Shown: piece by piece, positions 50,474 through 59,272 of the stretch
How the letters are laid out: each line of letters opens with the position of its first letter
Position numbering within the stretch: position 1 is the first letter of the stretch
Source of the DNA: Acidimicrobiales bacterium
Lineage (GTDB): Bacteria; Actinomycetota; Acidimicrobiia; Acidimicrobiales; JAVJTC01
DNA length: 64,000 nt
NCBI GenBank assembly: GCA_040219085.1
Contig: JAVJTC010000009.1
Location: 100,539-164,538, forward strand
Direction of reading: 5' to 3'
The notes under the pieces: model-generated
Seen by the model: only the letters and a program-made list of their open reading frames with translations
Databases searched by the model: none
What the model was told of the DNA's origin: nothing
Translations under genes and position numbers: made by a program

Positions 50474-51361
50474 ATGGCCGACCGACTCGACTTCGTCGAC
50501 ACCCACGTCCACTTCTGGGAGCGCCCCCACGACAAGCTCGAATGGGTGTGGCTGGCCGACGACGCCATCCATCCCCAACTCGGCAAGATCACCAAGTTGA
50601 AGGAACACACCAGCTACTCCGAGCCGCAGCTGCGCGAGGACACGGCGGGGTTGAACGTCACCAAGATCGTCCACGTGCAGGCTGCGATCGGCTCGGCTGA
50701 CCCGGTCGACGAGACAGCCTGGCTCCAGGAGATGGCCGATCGGACGGGTTGGCCCAACGGGATCACCGGCGACGCCCGCCTGCAGAGCCCCGATGTCGAG
50801 GCCACCATCGAGCGTCACTGCGAACACGCGAACATGCGGGGTCTCAGGGACTTCGCAGAGGGCGACTACCTCGTGGACCCGAACTTCCACCGTGGCTACG
50901 CGCTGCTCGAGAAGTACGACCTCGTCTACGACCTCGACTGCACGTTCGACAACATGGCCAAGGCCGCGGATCTGGCTCGGAAGTTCCCGAACATCACGCT
51001 GATCCTCGACCACGCCGGATTCCCCCAGGACCGCACAGACGCCTATCTCCAACAGTGGCGAAAGGGCATGGCGGCCCTGGCCGAGGCCGACAACGCAGTA
51101 GTCAAGATCTCCGGGCTCGGGATGGGCGACTACATGGCCGGCGGAAGCTGGACTGTCGAGAGCATCCGCCCCTACGTGCTGGGTTGCATCGAGGCCTTCG
51201 GCGTGGAGCGCTCCTTCTTCGGGAGCAACTGGCCGGTGGATCGCATGTACTCGACCTACGAGACGATGCTCGACGCGTACGTCGAGATCACGAGCGGATT
51301 CTCCGAGGACGAGAAGGTCGCCCTGTTCTCCGCCAACGCGGAGCGGATCTACCGGATCTGA
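50474..51361 (+). CDS. amidohydrolase-family sugar lactonase (rhamnono/fuconolactonase type)
   Basis: A 295-residue amidohydrolase-2 TIM barrel (COG3618 type). The metal-binding H11-x-H13 is in FVDTHVHFW, His180 in LILDHAGFP, and the GSNWPVDRM loop at 250-258 carries Asn252 where many amidohydrolases have Asp, as is common in this lactonase group. Characterised members open L-rhamnono-, L-fucono- or galactaro-lactones, or hydrolyse 2-pyrone-4,6-dicarboxylate. Its neighbours, an enolase-type dehydratase and SDRs, point to an aldonolactone. Confidence 0.83.
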   Translation: MADRLDFVDTHVHFWERPHDKLEWVWLADDAIHPQLGKITKLKEHTSYSEPQLREDTAGLNVTKIVHVQAAIGSADPVDETAWLQEMADRTGWPNGITGDARLQSPDVEATIERHCEHANMRGLRDFAEGDYLVDPNFHRGYALLEKYDLVYDLDCTFDNMAKAADLARKFPNITLILDHAGFPQDRTDAYLQQWRKGMAALAEADNAVVKISGLGMGDYMAGGSWTVESIRPYVLGCIEAFGVERSFFGSNWPVDRMYSTYETMLDAYVEITSGFSEDEKVALFSANAERIYRI

Positions 51362-51370
51362 CGGCGGTCG

Positions 51371-51400
51371 CGACCTCGGCGGTGGACACCGCCGAGGTCG
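51371..51400. terminator. bidirectional hairpin terminator
   Basis: A perfect 13-bp stem (CGACCTCGGCGGT and its complement) with a GGAC tetraloop lies between the convergent lactonase and dehydratase genes, 9 bases after the lactonase stop. Its symmetry suits both directions. No U-tract is present. Confidence 0.65.
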
Positions 51401-51451
51401 TCAGTAGCGGTCCGGCCGATCGCCCGTGACAGCCTCGCGCGCCGCGGTCAG

Positions 51452-52576
51452 CTAGCGGTCGACGCGGTACTTGTCGATGTAGCCGGTGTCGAGTTCGAGT
51501 CCCCAACCGGGACCCGTCGGCAGTGAGTACATGCCGTCACGGATCGGCGAGCGGTTGGCGATGAGGTCCCAGAAGAGCGGGTCGCGGGTCGGGTGGAAGA
51601 CCTCGGTGTAGGTGCCGTGTGGCACCGAGGCGAGCATGTGTGCGGCGATCTGGACCTCTTCGTGGTGGCCCATCTCGACGCCGAAGACCTTCGCGATCCC
51701 CGCGATGCGACGCCACTCGGTGGGTCCTCCGCTCCAGCTCGCGTCGAAGTTGCAGACGTCGATCGCTCCGGACTCGATGAGCTCACCCATCCCCTGACGT
51801 GTGAACTCGCTCTGTCCGGCGGCGACCCGCACGCCCGCCATGTAGCGGACGTCGCGCATCCACCGGACGTCGTTGTACCAACGGACCGGTTCTTCGAACC
51901 AGCGGATGTTCTCCGCACCGACGAGGCGGACGAACTCGACCGCCTCGTCCACCGTGTAGCCCTGGTTTGCGTCGACAGTCAGGACGAAATCGTCTCCACC
52001 GGCCTTGCGGGCCACCTCGAAACGCTTCGCGTCCTCGGCCGGGGACAGACCGCCGATCTTGAGCTTGCACCCGGCGAGTCCGAAGCCGAGGTACTCCTCC
52101 ATCTCAGCGGCGAGTTGGGCATCGGTCTTGCCGTAGTAGCCGCCGATGGCGACGATGGGAATCTCGTCGCGGAAGCCACCCCAGAGGCGGTTGATGGGGA
52201 GTCCGGCCACCTTGCCGACGATGTCCCACAGCGCCGAATCGATGGCGCCCATTCCCATCACGACGAGCTTGCGGTCCCTCAAGATGTCGAAGGTGGGTGG
52301 AAGCATCGCGTCCCAGCACTGCTCGACGAGCAGGGGGTCGCGACCTTCGATGAGCGGGAACAGTTCCTCGATCATGATCTTGGCGATCTCGTGCTGGGTG
52401 TCGACCTCGTCGCCGTTGAAGCACTCACCCACCACGCCGTCGTCGGTGGTGATGCGGGTGATCAACGTCGCCCGTTCCGACATGGAGTACTTGGATCCCC
52501 GGAAGGTCTCCGCCAGCGGGACCACCAGTGGAATGACCTCGATCCGTTCGATCTTCACCTTCGCAGCACCTCTCAT
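51452..52576 (-). CDS. enolase-superfamily sugar-acid dehydratase (mandelate racemase type)
   Basis: A 374-residue protein; ATG 52576 was chosen (GTG 52558 is an alternative), and the frame further upstream is antisense to lacI. It has the mandelate racemase/muconate lactonizing fold: K171-L-K173 as catalytic pair, metal ligands Asp202 (VDANQG), Glu228 (WFEEP) and Glu257 (GQSEF), and His304/305 in EMGHHEE. Relatives dehydrate rhamnonate, fuconate, galactonate or gluconate to 2-keto-3-deoxy acids. Next to a RhaM-like gene and a lactonase, L-rhamnonate or a similar deoxy sugar acid is a reasonable candidate. Confidence 0.85.
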   Translation of the reverse strand: MRGAAKVKIERIEVIPLVVPLAETFRGSKYSMSERATLITRITTDDGVVGECFNGDEVDTQHEIAKIMIEELFPLIEGRDPLLVEQCWDAMLPPTFDILRDRKLVVMGMGAIDSALWDIVGKVAGLPINRLWGGFRDEIPIVAIGGYYGKTDAQLAAEMEEYLGFGLAGCKLKIGGLSPAEDAKRFEVARKAGGDDFVLTVDANQGYTVDEAVEFVRLVGAENIRWFEEPVRWYNDVRWMRDVRYMAGVRVAAGQSEFTRQGMGELIESGAIDVCNFDASWSGGPTEWRRIAGIAKVFGVEMGHHEEVQIAAHMLASVPHGTYTEVFHPTRDPLFWDLIANRSPIRDGMYSLPTGPGWGLELDTGYIDKYRVDR

Positions 52577-52596
52577 CGGCAGCCCCGTCAGGTTAC

Positions 52597-52610
52597 CGGT
52601 ATCGTTTCCA
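52597..52610. promoter_or_regulatory. LacI-type operator (site 5)
   Basis: CGGTATCGTTTCCA matches the consensus at 11 of 14 positions. It lies in the 81-base divergent spacer, 20 bases from the dehydratase start and 47 bases from the lacI-type gene start, so it can serve both and allow autoregulation. Confidence 0.6.
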
Positions 52611-52657
52611 ATACGCCAGCCCGCGTAGACTGCTCCGGTCCGATCGAGGAGGTCGCA

Positions 52658-53692
52658 GTGGCGAGACGTGAAGCCACGATGAAAGACGTCGCAGAACACG
52701 CCGGGGTGGCCCTCTCTTCGGTGTCTCGTGTCCTCAACGACCATCCCGACGTGAGCGAGGAGATGCGCCAGCAGGTCCTCGACGCCATCGAATCGGTGGG
52801 CTACGAGCCGAATCTGCTCGCGTCGAGTCTGCGGAGAGGGTCGACCAAGACCATCGGCTTTCTGGCGAGCGACATCTCCAACCCCCTGTTCGCGGAGATC
52901 GCGCTCGGGGCTGAGCGCCGCCTCGACGAGGCCGGATACACGATGGTCCTCACGAACTCGGAGGGCAGTGGTGAGCGTGACGAGCGGATGATCCGTCTGC
53001 TGCGGTGGCGCCGCACAGACGGACTGATCCTCTCGGTCTCCGACGAGCGGCGACCGGGCACCCTCGCGGAGTTGGCGCGCCTGGAGGAACCGGTCGTGCT
53101 CGTGGACCGCGACATCCGCAACCTGGAGAACGCCTCGACCGTGTCGTCTGATCACGCCCGGGGGATGCGGGCCGCGGTCGACCACCTGATCGATCTCGGT
53201 CACTCGAGGGTGGCTCTGATCTCTGGCTCACGCAGTCTGCGGCCGGTACGTGAACGTCTCCGCGGATTCCGCCGGGCCTTCCGGGCCAATGACCTGGAAC
53301 CACCGGAGGAACTGCTGCGGGTCGGTAGCTTCAGCGCGGATTACGGAGAGAAGGCGACCCTCGAGCTCTTCGGCATCGACGACCCTCCGACCGCCCTCAT
53401 CGCCGGCGGAAACCTCCTGCTCACGGGCGTCCTACGGGCACTGCGCCAACTCGACCTCGCCGTCGGCGACGACGTGGCTCTGATCTCGTGCGACGACGTC
53501 CCGCTCACCGAGCTCCACTCGCCTCCGATCACCGTCATCGACCGTGACGCTGTCCGCATCGGTGAGCTCGCCGCCGAGTTGCTGCTGGAACAACTCGAGA
53601 ACGGCGGGACCCCGGGCGTGGCGGAGGCGCCGACGACACTGATCATCCGGGAGTCGACGACCCGGTCGCGACCGGGGGGAACGAAGAAGTGA
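52658..53692 (+). CDS. LacI-family transcriptional regulator
   Basis: A 344-residue regulator from GTG 52658 with a GAGGAGG site. The N-terminal helix-turn-helix and hinge helix are ATMKDVAEHAGVALSSVSRVLN and YEPNLLASSLRRGST. A type-I periplasmic-binding-like sensor domain follows (IGFLASDISNPLFAEIALG, VDHLIDLGHSRVALISGS, DVALISCDDVPLTELHSPPITVID). It is the only regulator in this region and sits amid eight LacI-type palindromes, so it is the likely master repressor of the second sugar regulon. The effector is unknown. Confidence 0.9.
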   Translation: MARREATMKDVAEHAGVALSSVSRVLNDHPDVSEEMRQQVLDAIESVGYEPNLLASSLRRGSTKTIGFLASDISNPLFAEIALGAERRLDEAGYTMVLTNSEGSGERDERMIRLLRWRRTDGLILSVSDERRPGTLAELARLEEPVVLVDRDIRNLENASTVSSDHARGMRAAVDHLIDLGHSRVALISGSRSLRPVRERLRGFRRAFRANDLEPPEELLRVGSFSADYGEKATLELFGIDDPPTALIAGGNLLLTGVLRALRQLDLAVGDDVALISCDDVPLTELHSPPITVIDRDAVRIGELAAELLLEQLENGGTPGVAEAPTTLIIRESTTRSRPGGTKK

Positions 53693-54108
53693 CGACATCG
53701 GACAGCGATGCGTCGGCGGTGTGGCCCGACCACGAGCTCGTCACCTCGAGCGAAGACGGGCGCTCGGTGATCGCAGGGGTCCAACAGCCGCTCATGCGGT
53801 CCACGGACTTCGCGCCGCCGGCGGAACCGTTCCTGGTGTCGGAGCCCATCGACGTCGACCGCATGTTCTTCTTCGAGGTCCCGGTCGGGTGGGCCGGCGA
53901 CTGGCACCCCTCACCGAGGGCGCAGTACTACGTGCAGTTGCGTGGCTCGTTGCGTGTCGAGTTCGGTTCCGGCGAGTCCCGGCTGATAAGTCCGGGCGAG
54001 CTGATGCGACTCGAGGACGTGACCGGCGAGGGTCATCGCAGCAGCGTTGTGGGCGACGAGCCGGCCCGAGGTCTCTTCGTGCAGTTGCGTCAGCCCGCCG
54101 ACCCCTGA
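53689..54108 (+). CDS. cupin-domain protein
   Basis: A 139-residue protein overlapping the lacI-type stop by four bases (GTGA). It has the double-stranded beta-helix pattern of small cupins: FFFEVPVGWAGDWHPSPRAQYYVQLRGSLRVEFGSG and SPGELMRLEDVTGEGHRSSV, with His residues that could bind metal. It may be a sugar isomerase/epimerase-like enzyme or a ligand-binding accessory to the regulator. No enzymatic function can be assigned. Confidence 0.7.
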   Translation: MTTSDSDASAVWPDHELVTSSEDGRSVIAGVQQPLMRSTDFAPPAEPFLVSEPIDVDRMFFFEVPVGWAGDWHPSPRAQYYVQLRGSLRVEFGSGESRLISPGELMRLEDVTGEGHRSSVVGDEPARGLFVQLRQPADP

Positions 54109-54157
54109 GGTCTCCGGTCCCCCGGATGTCTCTTCGTGCAGCTGCGGACGGACGTGA

Positions 54158-54397
54158 TCAGTCGCTGGTGATGACGGCGATGGGCGTCCCGTTGGGGACC
54201 TCGTCCTGTTCGGATACGAGCCGTTCCGTCAGGACTCCCGCGACGGGGGCGGGTACGTCGGCCTCCACCTTGTCGGTCTCCGCCCGGAACAGGACGTCGC
54301 CCGCGGCGACCGTGTCGCCCTCGGCGACGAGCCACTCGAGGACCACGACCTCTTCGGTCGTGTCGCCGAGCTTGGGCAACTTGATGGTGTGACGCAT
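54158..54397 (-). CDS. stand-alone lipoyl-domain protein
   Basis: A 79-residue protein that is just one biotinyl/lipoyl-attachment domain. The lipoylation site is Lys43 in AETDKVEADVPAPVAG. There is no peripheral-subunit-binding or acyltransferase domain, unlike a complete E2 protein. It directly follows the E1 alpha gene in the operon, so it is probably a dedicated mobile carrier for the E1 alpha/beta pair, like H-protein in glycine cleavage. A full E2 core must come from elsewhere if acyl transfer to CoA is needed. Confidence 0.85.
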   Translation of the reverse strand: MRHTIKLPKLGDTTEEVVVLEWLVAEGDTVAAGDVLFRAETDKVEADVPAPVAGVLTERLVSEQDEVPNGTPIAVITSD

Positions 54398-54411
54398 GGT
54401 GGTCCTCCGAC

Positions 54412-55395
54412 TCAGTCAGCGACGATGTTGGCGAACATGGCTGCCACACCCGCGGAGGGCGCGGCCTTCACTGTCTCGACGACCTGCTCGATCTGCGCCG
54501 CGATCGCTGCGTCGATCTCCTCGGCGTCAGCTTCGCTCATGAGGCCCTCGGTGACGAGTCGCGCCCGGAATCCGGCGATCGGGTCCTTCTCGAACCACTC
54601 GTCGAATTCGCCCTCGGGCCGGTACGGCGCGGTGTCGGACCGTGAGTGACCGGCGTAGCGGTACGTCTTCATCTCGAGCAGGGTCGGCCCTTCGCCGGCC
54701 CGCGCTCTGTCGAGGGCGCCCGCTGTCGCCTCGGCGACCGCGTCGACATCCTGACCGTCCACGATGATGCCGGGAATGGCGTAACTCGCTGCACGGTCGG
54801 CGATGTCGGTGACCGGTGTCGTGAGGTCGATGCGGCTGTACTCGCCGTACTGGTTGTTCTCGCACACGAACACCACGGGGAGGTTCCAGATGGCGGCGAG
54901 GTTGAGACCCTCGTGGAAGGCGCCGATGTTCGTCGATCCGTCGCCGAACACGGCGATCGCCGCATCGTCGGTGCCGCGTACCTGTGCCGTCAGCGCCGCA
55001 CCAGCGGCCACCGGGATCCCGGCGCCGACGATGGCGAACGTCGGCAGGAGGCCGACCTCCATGTCACACAGGTGCATCGATCCGCCGACTCCACCCACCG
55101 AGCCGATCTCGCGTCCCATGATCTCGCCGATCACGTCGGTGGGGCTGAGCCCCAGGGCAAGCGCCACACCGTGACCCCGGTATGTGCACGTGACATGGTC
55201 GGTGGGTCGGGCCGCAGCGGCGATTCCAACCGCGACAGCCTCCTGGCCGAGGCACAGGTGGGTGGTCCCGTGAACGACACCTTCTCCGAAGAGTGCCTGG
55301 ACCCTGTTCTCGAGTGTCCGGATCTCGACCATCCGCTCGTAGCGGGTTCGCCGATCCGTGCGGACCGCTTCGCGTCGTTGCGTCGACTCGCTCAC
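54412..55395 (-). CDS. thiamine-diphosphate-dependent dehydrogenase E1, alpha subunit
   Basis: A 327-residue protein from GTG 55395, overlapping the beta-subunit stop (GTGA). The ThDP/Mg motif spans residues 151-181 (GDGSTNIGAFHEG up to CENN). TYRGHGVALALG and GGVGGSMHL are typical of pyruvate/acetoin dehydrogenase E1 alpha. It decarboxylates a 2-oxo acid or cleaves an acyloin/diketone and passes the acyl group to lipoate. With E1 beta and a free lipoyl domain it is encoded inside a sugar-catabolic operon. Confidence 0.88.
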   Translation of the reverse strand: MSESTQRREAVRTDRRTRYERMVEIRTLENRVQALFGEGVVHGTTHLCLGQEAVAVGIAAAARPTDHVTCTYRGHGVALALGLSPTDVIGEIMGREIGSVGGVGGSMHLCDMEVGLLPTFAIVGAGIPVAAGAALTAQVRGTDDAAIAVFGDGSTNIGAFHEGLNLAAIWNLPVVFVCENNQYGEYSRIDLTTPVTDIADRAASYAIPGIIVDGQDVDAVAEATAGALDRARAGEGPTLLEMKTYRYAGHSRSDTAPYRPEGEFDEWFEKDPIAGFRARLVTEGLMSEADAEEIDAAIAAQIEQVVETVKAAPSAGVAAMFANIVAD

Positions 55396-56408
55396 TTGAC
55401 CATCCCTTCGGCCTTCCACCACGGCGCCGGAATGCGCCCTGTCTCGAGAAACTCGCCGACCTGCGCTCCGATGTAGCCGGGCATGGGCATGTAGCGCTCC
55501 TCGAGTTCCTTGCCGTAGGGCACGGGTACGTCGGGAGCTGTGATGCGAAGCGGCGGGGCGCTCATCTCGCCGAACAACTCGGCGACGACCGCGGAGACGA
55601 CGTCGGCGCCCCATCCTCCCAGCAGCGGGTTCTCTTCGACCGTGACCAGACGTCCCGTGCGGGCGACCGATTCGAGCACGGCTGCGCTGTCCCACGGCTG
55701 GAGGCACTGGAGGTCGATGACCTCGGCGGACCAGGACGCGGCGGTGGCGGCTTCGACGGCGAAATCGACCATCGAGCCGAGCGCGACGATCGTCACGTCG
55801 TCGCCGTCCATCACCTGGCGGGCGGTTCCCAGCACCGGAATCGCATCCTCGCCGGTCTCGACGTCGCCCCGTTGGGCGTAGAGCCGCCGAGGTTCGAGGA
55901 TCACCGTCGGGTTGTCGTCGCGGATCGCCGCCCGCATCAGCCCGTAGGCGCTCTGCGGTCCCGATGCCATCGCCAGCTTCAGGCCGGGGCTTCCGAGAAG
56001 CCATCCCTCGAGTGTCTGGGAATGCTGCGTGCCGAATCCGAGCCCGGCGCCGACCGAGGCCCGCACCGTCAACGGCACGGAGACCTCGCCTTTGGAGAGG
56101 TAGAGGAACTTCGCTCCCTCGGTGGTCACCTGATCGAGAGCCACGCCCAGGAACTCGACGAACATGATCTCGACCACGGGCCGCAGTCCCGTAGCCGCCG
56201 CGCCGACGGCTGCACCGAGAAACCCCATCTCCGAGATCGGGGTGTCGCGGACGCGCAGCGGCCCGAACTCGTCGAGCAGGCCGTCGGAGGTCTTGAACGG
56301 CCCCTCTGCGACGGCCACGTCCTCGCCGAACACCACCACGTCGGGGTCGGCTCTCATCTCCTCGGCGATCGCGAGCGAGATCGCCTGGTTCATCCTCAAC
56401 TTCGGCAC
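55392..56408 (-). CDS. thiamine-diphosphate-dependent dehydrogenase E1, beta subunit
   Basis: A 338-residue transketolase-like subunit. It begins MNQAISLAIAEEMRADPDVVVFGEDVA, has RDTPISEMGFLGAAVGAAATGLRPVVEIMF with the ThDP-activating Glu, GTQHSQTLEGWLLGSPGLKLAMASGP, and the C-terminal domain DLQCLQPWDSAAVLESVARTGRLVTVEE. It forms the heterotetramer with the overlapping alpha subunit. The closest general resemblance is to pyruvate/acetoin E1 beta. The substrate could be a pathway-specific keto acid. Confidence 0.88.
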   Translation of the reverse strand: MPKLRMNQAISLAIAEEMRADPDVVVFGEDVAVAEGPFKTSDGLLDEFGPLRVRDTPISEMGFLGAAVGAAATGLRPVVEIMFVEFLGVALDQVTTEGAKFLYLSKGEVSVPLTVRASVGAGLGFGTQHSQTLEGWLLGSPGLKLAMASGPQSAYGLMRAAIRDDNPTVILEPRRLYAQRGDVETGEDAIPVLGTARQVMDGDDVTIVALGSMVDFAVEAATAASWSAEVIDLQCLQPWDSAAVLESVARTGRLVTVEENPLLGGWGADVVSAVVAELFGEMSAPPLRITAPDVPVPYGKELEERYMPMPGYIGAQVGEFLETGRIPAPWWKAEGMVK

Positions 56409-56409
56409 G

Positions 56410-57282
56410 TCATCCTCCTGGAACTCTCGAACGGGGCATGGTGGCGCGCAGCCACCTCACGGACTCTTCAGCGATCGCATCCTCGTCGGTCCCGGCGGGG
56501 ACGTCCGCGACCTCCACGCACGCCAGGCCGACGAAGCCGGCCGAGTCGAACAGGCGCAGCGCATCCGTCAGGTCGAGGTCACCGGTGCCCAACGGCAGGC
56601 ACGGCCACCATCCTGCGGGGTCACCGGGCTCGGCACTCGCGGCGAGGTCGAGGTCCTTCACGTGCAGCATCCGGGTGTGCGGCGCGAGGACCTCTGCGGC
56701 GCGGATCAGGTCGTCGCCGATGCGGATGACGTTGGCCGTGTCGAAGACCACCCCGAGTCCGGGTCGGTCGACGTCCTCGACGAGTTGGAGGAGGCCGTCG
56801 ACAGTCAGGTCGCAGTGGGTCTCGATCGCGACCGGAAGGCCATGGTCGTCGGCATATTCGGTGAGCTCGGCCACGAGGGGGCTCAGTCTCTCGACGACGA
56901 CGGCCTCGTCCTCGCTACCGAAGTGCGCCGTGGTCCCCACGACGATGCGTAGGAGTTCGGCGCCGATACCCACGGCGTGATCCACCGCCCTGAGGGCGTC
57001 GGCGAATCTCTCGGGCGACCGGCCCAACTCGAGCCCGCCGGGGTGGCCCCAGGCCAGGACCCGGTCGAGGCCGGCTTCGTCGAGCATGCGCCGTAGCGCC
57101 GATATCTCCGGGTCGGAGGTTCCCTCCAGATAGCAGGTCTCGAGGCTGATCCCGTCTACGCCCAACTCCACACACCGCGCGACGGCATCCGCCGTGGTCC
57201 AGCGGGTGTCGACCGGTGACTCCGAGGGGCGGACCTCGCCGAAGCGGCGGTGGTAGGTGTAGGTGTCGATACCGACGCGCAC
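56410..57282 (-). CDS. sugar phosphate isomerase/epimerase-type TIM-barrel protein
   Basis: A 290-residue xylose-isomerase-like (AP endonuclease 2) barrel with GTG start. Metal-site candidates are Glu in VAIETHCDLTVDG, Asp in GVVFDTANV, and His in RMLHVKDLDL, followed by PLGTGDLDL and the last Glu in ACVEVAD. Relatives isomerise or epimerise sugars, or decarboxylate branched oxo-acids (3-oxo-isoapionate decarboxylase belongs here, from memory). It lies directly between the Gfo/Idh/MocA gene and the E1 beta gene, with one base separating them. Confidence 0.82.
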   Translation of the reverse strand: MRVGIDTYTYHRRFGEVRPSESPVDTRWTTADAVARCVELGVDGISLETCYLEGTSDPEISALRRMLDEAGLDRVLAWGHPGGLELGRSPERFADALRAVDHAVGIGAELLRIVVGTTAHFGSEDEAVVVERLSPLVAELTEYADDHGLPVAIETHCDLTVDGLLQLVEDVDRPGLGVVFDTANVIRIGDDLIRAAEVLAPHTRMLHVKDLDLAASAEPGDPAGWWPCLPLGTGDLDLTDALRLFDSAGFVGLACVEVADVPAGTDEDAIAEESVRWLRATMPRSRVPGG

Positions 57283-58386
57283 TCAGGCTCCGGATGCGAC
57301 GGTGACGACCGCTCCGGTGCGGGCGCTCTCCTCGGCACCGGCGACGACCTCGACGGTGCGCGCACCCAGGTCAGCTGGGGAGAGGTTGGGTACGTCGCGG
57401 CCGAGAGTCAGGTCAACGAGGGTGTTGGGCGGGCCGTCGCAGAGGTACAGGCCCGCGCCCGGCGGCAGGTCGACCTTCTCGTCGACACCGTCCATGCGGT
57501 AATGCCACAGGAAGTCCCGCTCGAGGTCCAGGATCAGCTGACCCTCGGACCCGTAGATCCTGATGAGCAACTGGTGCCGGGGCCAGGGCTCGTCGGGGGC
57601 GTCGATGGCGTTGGCGGGGCCCGGGCAGCTCGCGCCGCTGAGTGAACCCGTCGCGCCCGACGAGAAGCGCAGGCTGATGGCGTCGTGCATGTCGACCTTC
57701 GCGTCGACGTTGTTCATGAAGGCGAAGACCTCCGACGCACGGTCGCCGGTCAGCCACATGGCGAGGCCCATCGCGTGACTCAACTGGGCCGGCGCGTAGC
57801 CCCCGCCTGACATGGCGGGATCGGTCCAGGTCTCGGCCTCGGGGGCGAAGCCCTCCGCCGATCCCTCGTAGCCACCGCCGTCTGTCGAGCGCAGCAGTTC
57901 CCGCGTGCCCGAGGCCATCGACACCATCATGTGTTCGACCTCCCCGACGCCGCCGCGTTCGTCGACGATCCGCTTGGCCTCCATGCCGAGGTGACCGTAG
58001 TTCCAGCCGAACGAGATCAGCAGGTGCCGACCCGTGGCCTCGGCGGTGCGGTGGAGGTCCCACGCGTCGGCGGGATCAGTGGTGAACGGCTTCTCGCACA
58101 GGACGTTGAGGCCCGCTTCGAGCGCCGCCTTGGCGTGCTCGTGGTGCATCGAGGAGGGGCTCGCGACCACGACAGCGTCGAGGTCCTGCGCGAGCGCGTC
58201 GCGGTAGTCCTCGCTGATGTGATCGAAGCCGAAGGTCTCCTGGATGGCCTCCAGCGCCTCGCGTCCCTTGCGGACCGCGGAGACCAACTCGACGTCCTCG
58301 CGGGCGGCGAGTATCGGGATGTGGTTGCTGATAGCCCACGAACCGGCGCCGATAACGCCGATGCGAACCTTTCCGTCATTGGTCAC
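57283..58386 (-). CDS. Gfo/Idh/MocA-family NAD(P) sugar oxidoreductase
   Basis: A 367-residue protein from GTG 58386, 8 bases after GGGGAG. The Rossmann motif IGVIGAGSWA is at 9-18, the catalytic Lys99 is in LCEKPF, and the C-terminal alpha/beta domain includes the HAMGLAMWLTG helix. Family members oxidise sugars (glucose, inositol, apiose) at ring carbons. It is the first gene of an operon with isomerase, E1 beta, E1 alpha and lipoyl protein, under a LacI-type site 20 bases upstream. It is likely an early sugar dehydrogenase of the pathway. Confidence 0.87.
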   Translation of the reverse strand: MTNDGKVRIGVIGAGSWAISNHIPILAAREDVELVSAVRKGREALEAIQETFGFDHISEDYRDALAQDLDAVVVASPSSMHHEHAKAALEAGLNVLCEKPFTTDPADAWDLHRTAEATGRHLLISFGWNYGHLGMEAKRIVDERGGVGEVEHMMVSMASGTRELLRSTDGGGYEGSAEGFAPEAETWTDPAMSGGGYAPAQLSHAMGLAMWLTGDRASEVFAFMNNVDAKVDMHDAISLRFSSGATGSLSGASCPGPANAIDAPDEPWPRHQLLIRIYGSEGQLILDLERDFLWHYRMDGVDEKVDLPPGAGLYLCDGPPNTLVDLTLGRDVPNLSPADLGARTVEVVAGAEESARTGAVVTVASGA

Positions 58387-58406
58387 GAGCACGTCTCCCC
58401 TGGGGC

Positions 58407-58420
58407 CGGTAACGTTTCCA
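58407..58420. promoter_or_regulatory. LacI-type operator (site 6)
   Basis: CGGTAACGTTTCCA matches the consensus at 12 of 14 positions. It sits in the 64-base spacer between the divergent Gfo/Idh/MocA operon and SDR gene and can control both. Confidence 0.7.
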
Positions 58421-58450
58421 AGAATACGGAGCGAACGAACGGAGCGCAAG

Positions 58451-59194
58451 ATGACGACGCAGACACCCGGGGGAGTCGGCGTGAACGGACGAGTGGCGGC
58501 GGTGACCGGTGCCGGGCGGGGAATCGGCCGTGCCATCGGCGACCTTCTGCGGGCTTCGGGTGCGCAGGTCGCCTACCTCGACATCCGCGCGCCGGACGAC
58601 GAGGCGGAGCTCGTCGCCGCCGACGACGCCCTCTTCGTCGAGTGCGATGTCGCCGACGAGGCATCGGTCTCCACCGCTTTCGACGCGATCGAATCCCACT
58701 GGCGATCCGTCGAGATCCTCGTGAACAACGCCGGGATCTTCACGATCGAGCCGCTCGAGGAAACCAGCCGCGCCGCATGGGACCGGATGCTCGCCGTCAA
58801 TCTCACCGGCACGTTCCTGTGCACGCGACGCGCCGTCTCCGGCATGCGGCAGGGCGGCTGGGGGCGTGTCGTCTCGATCGGCTCGAGTGCCGGCAAGACC
58901 GGCGGGTCGAAGAACATGGCGGCCTACGGGGCCTCCAAGGCGGCGGTGATGGCCTTCGCGAAGGCCGTCGCGTCCGAGTACGCGCCTTACGGCATCACCT
59001 CCAACGCGCTCGCTCCCGCGCTGATCGAAACGGACATGGTCGCCGGTATCGCCGATCTGGCCGATCGCATCCCGGTGGGCCGTCTGGGTCAGCCGCACGA
59101 CGTGGCCAACGCCGTGCTCTTCCTCGCATCGGAGGAGGCGTCGTTCATCACCGGCGAGGTCATGGATGTCAACGGCGGATTCCTCATCGATTGA
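58451..59194 (+). CDS. SDR oxidoreductase (sugar dehydrogenase type)
   Basis: A 247-residue short-chain dehydrogenase from ATG 58451. TGAGRGIG at 19-26, Asp44-type AYLDIRA favouring NAD, the NNAG motif in LVNNAGIFTIEPL, the Ser in SIGSSAGKTGG, and YGASK are all intact. It ends FITGEVMDVNGGFLID. The upstream open frame to 58244 overlaps the divergent gene. Together with the RhaM-like gene next downstream it could be the aldose 1-dehydrogenase that makes the lactone. Confidence 0.87.
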   Translation: MTTQTPGGVGVNGRVAAVTGAGRGIGRAIGDLLRASGAQVAYLDIRAPDDEAELVAADDALFVECDVADEASVSTAFDAIESHWRSVEILVNNAGIFTIEPLEETSRAAWDRMLAVNLTGTFLCTRRAVSGMRQGGWGRVVSIGSSAGKTGGSKNMAAYGASKAAVMAFAKAVASEYAPYGITSNALAPALIETDMVAGIADLADRIPVGRLGQPHDVANAVLFLASEEASFITGEVMDVNGGFLID

Positions 59195-59236
59195 CCCCGA
59201 CCGTAGGGCCGGGACGCCCCGCCGGCCGAGCGGCGC

Positions 59237-59250
59237 TGGAAACGTTTCTT
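59237..59250. promoter_or_regulatory. LacI-type operator (site 7)
   Basis: TGGAAACGTTTCTT matches the consensus at 12 of 14 positions, with the perfect core GAAACGTTTC. It is 22 bases upstream of the mutarotase ATG. Confidence 0.7.
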
Positions 59251-59272
59251 ATCGTTGACTAACGTGCGGCCC

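Noticed and set aside
51593..52657. N-terminal extension of the LacI regulator
   Set aside because: It is antisense to the enolase-type dehydratase; the helix-turn-helix starts directly after GTG 52658, which has a strong ribosome-binding site.
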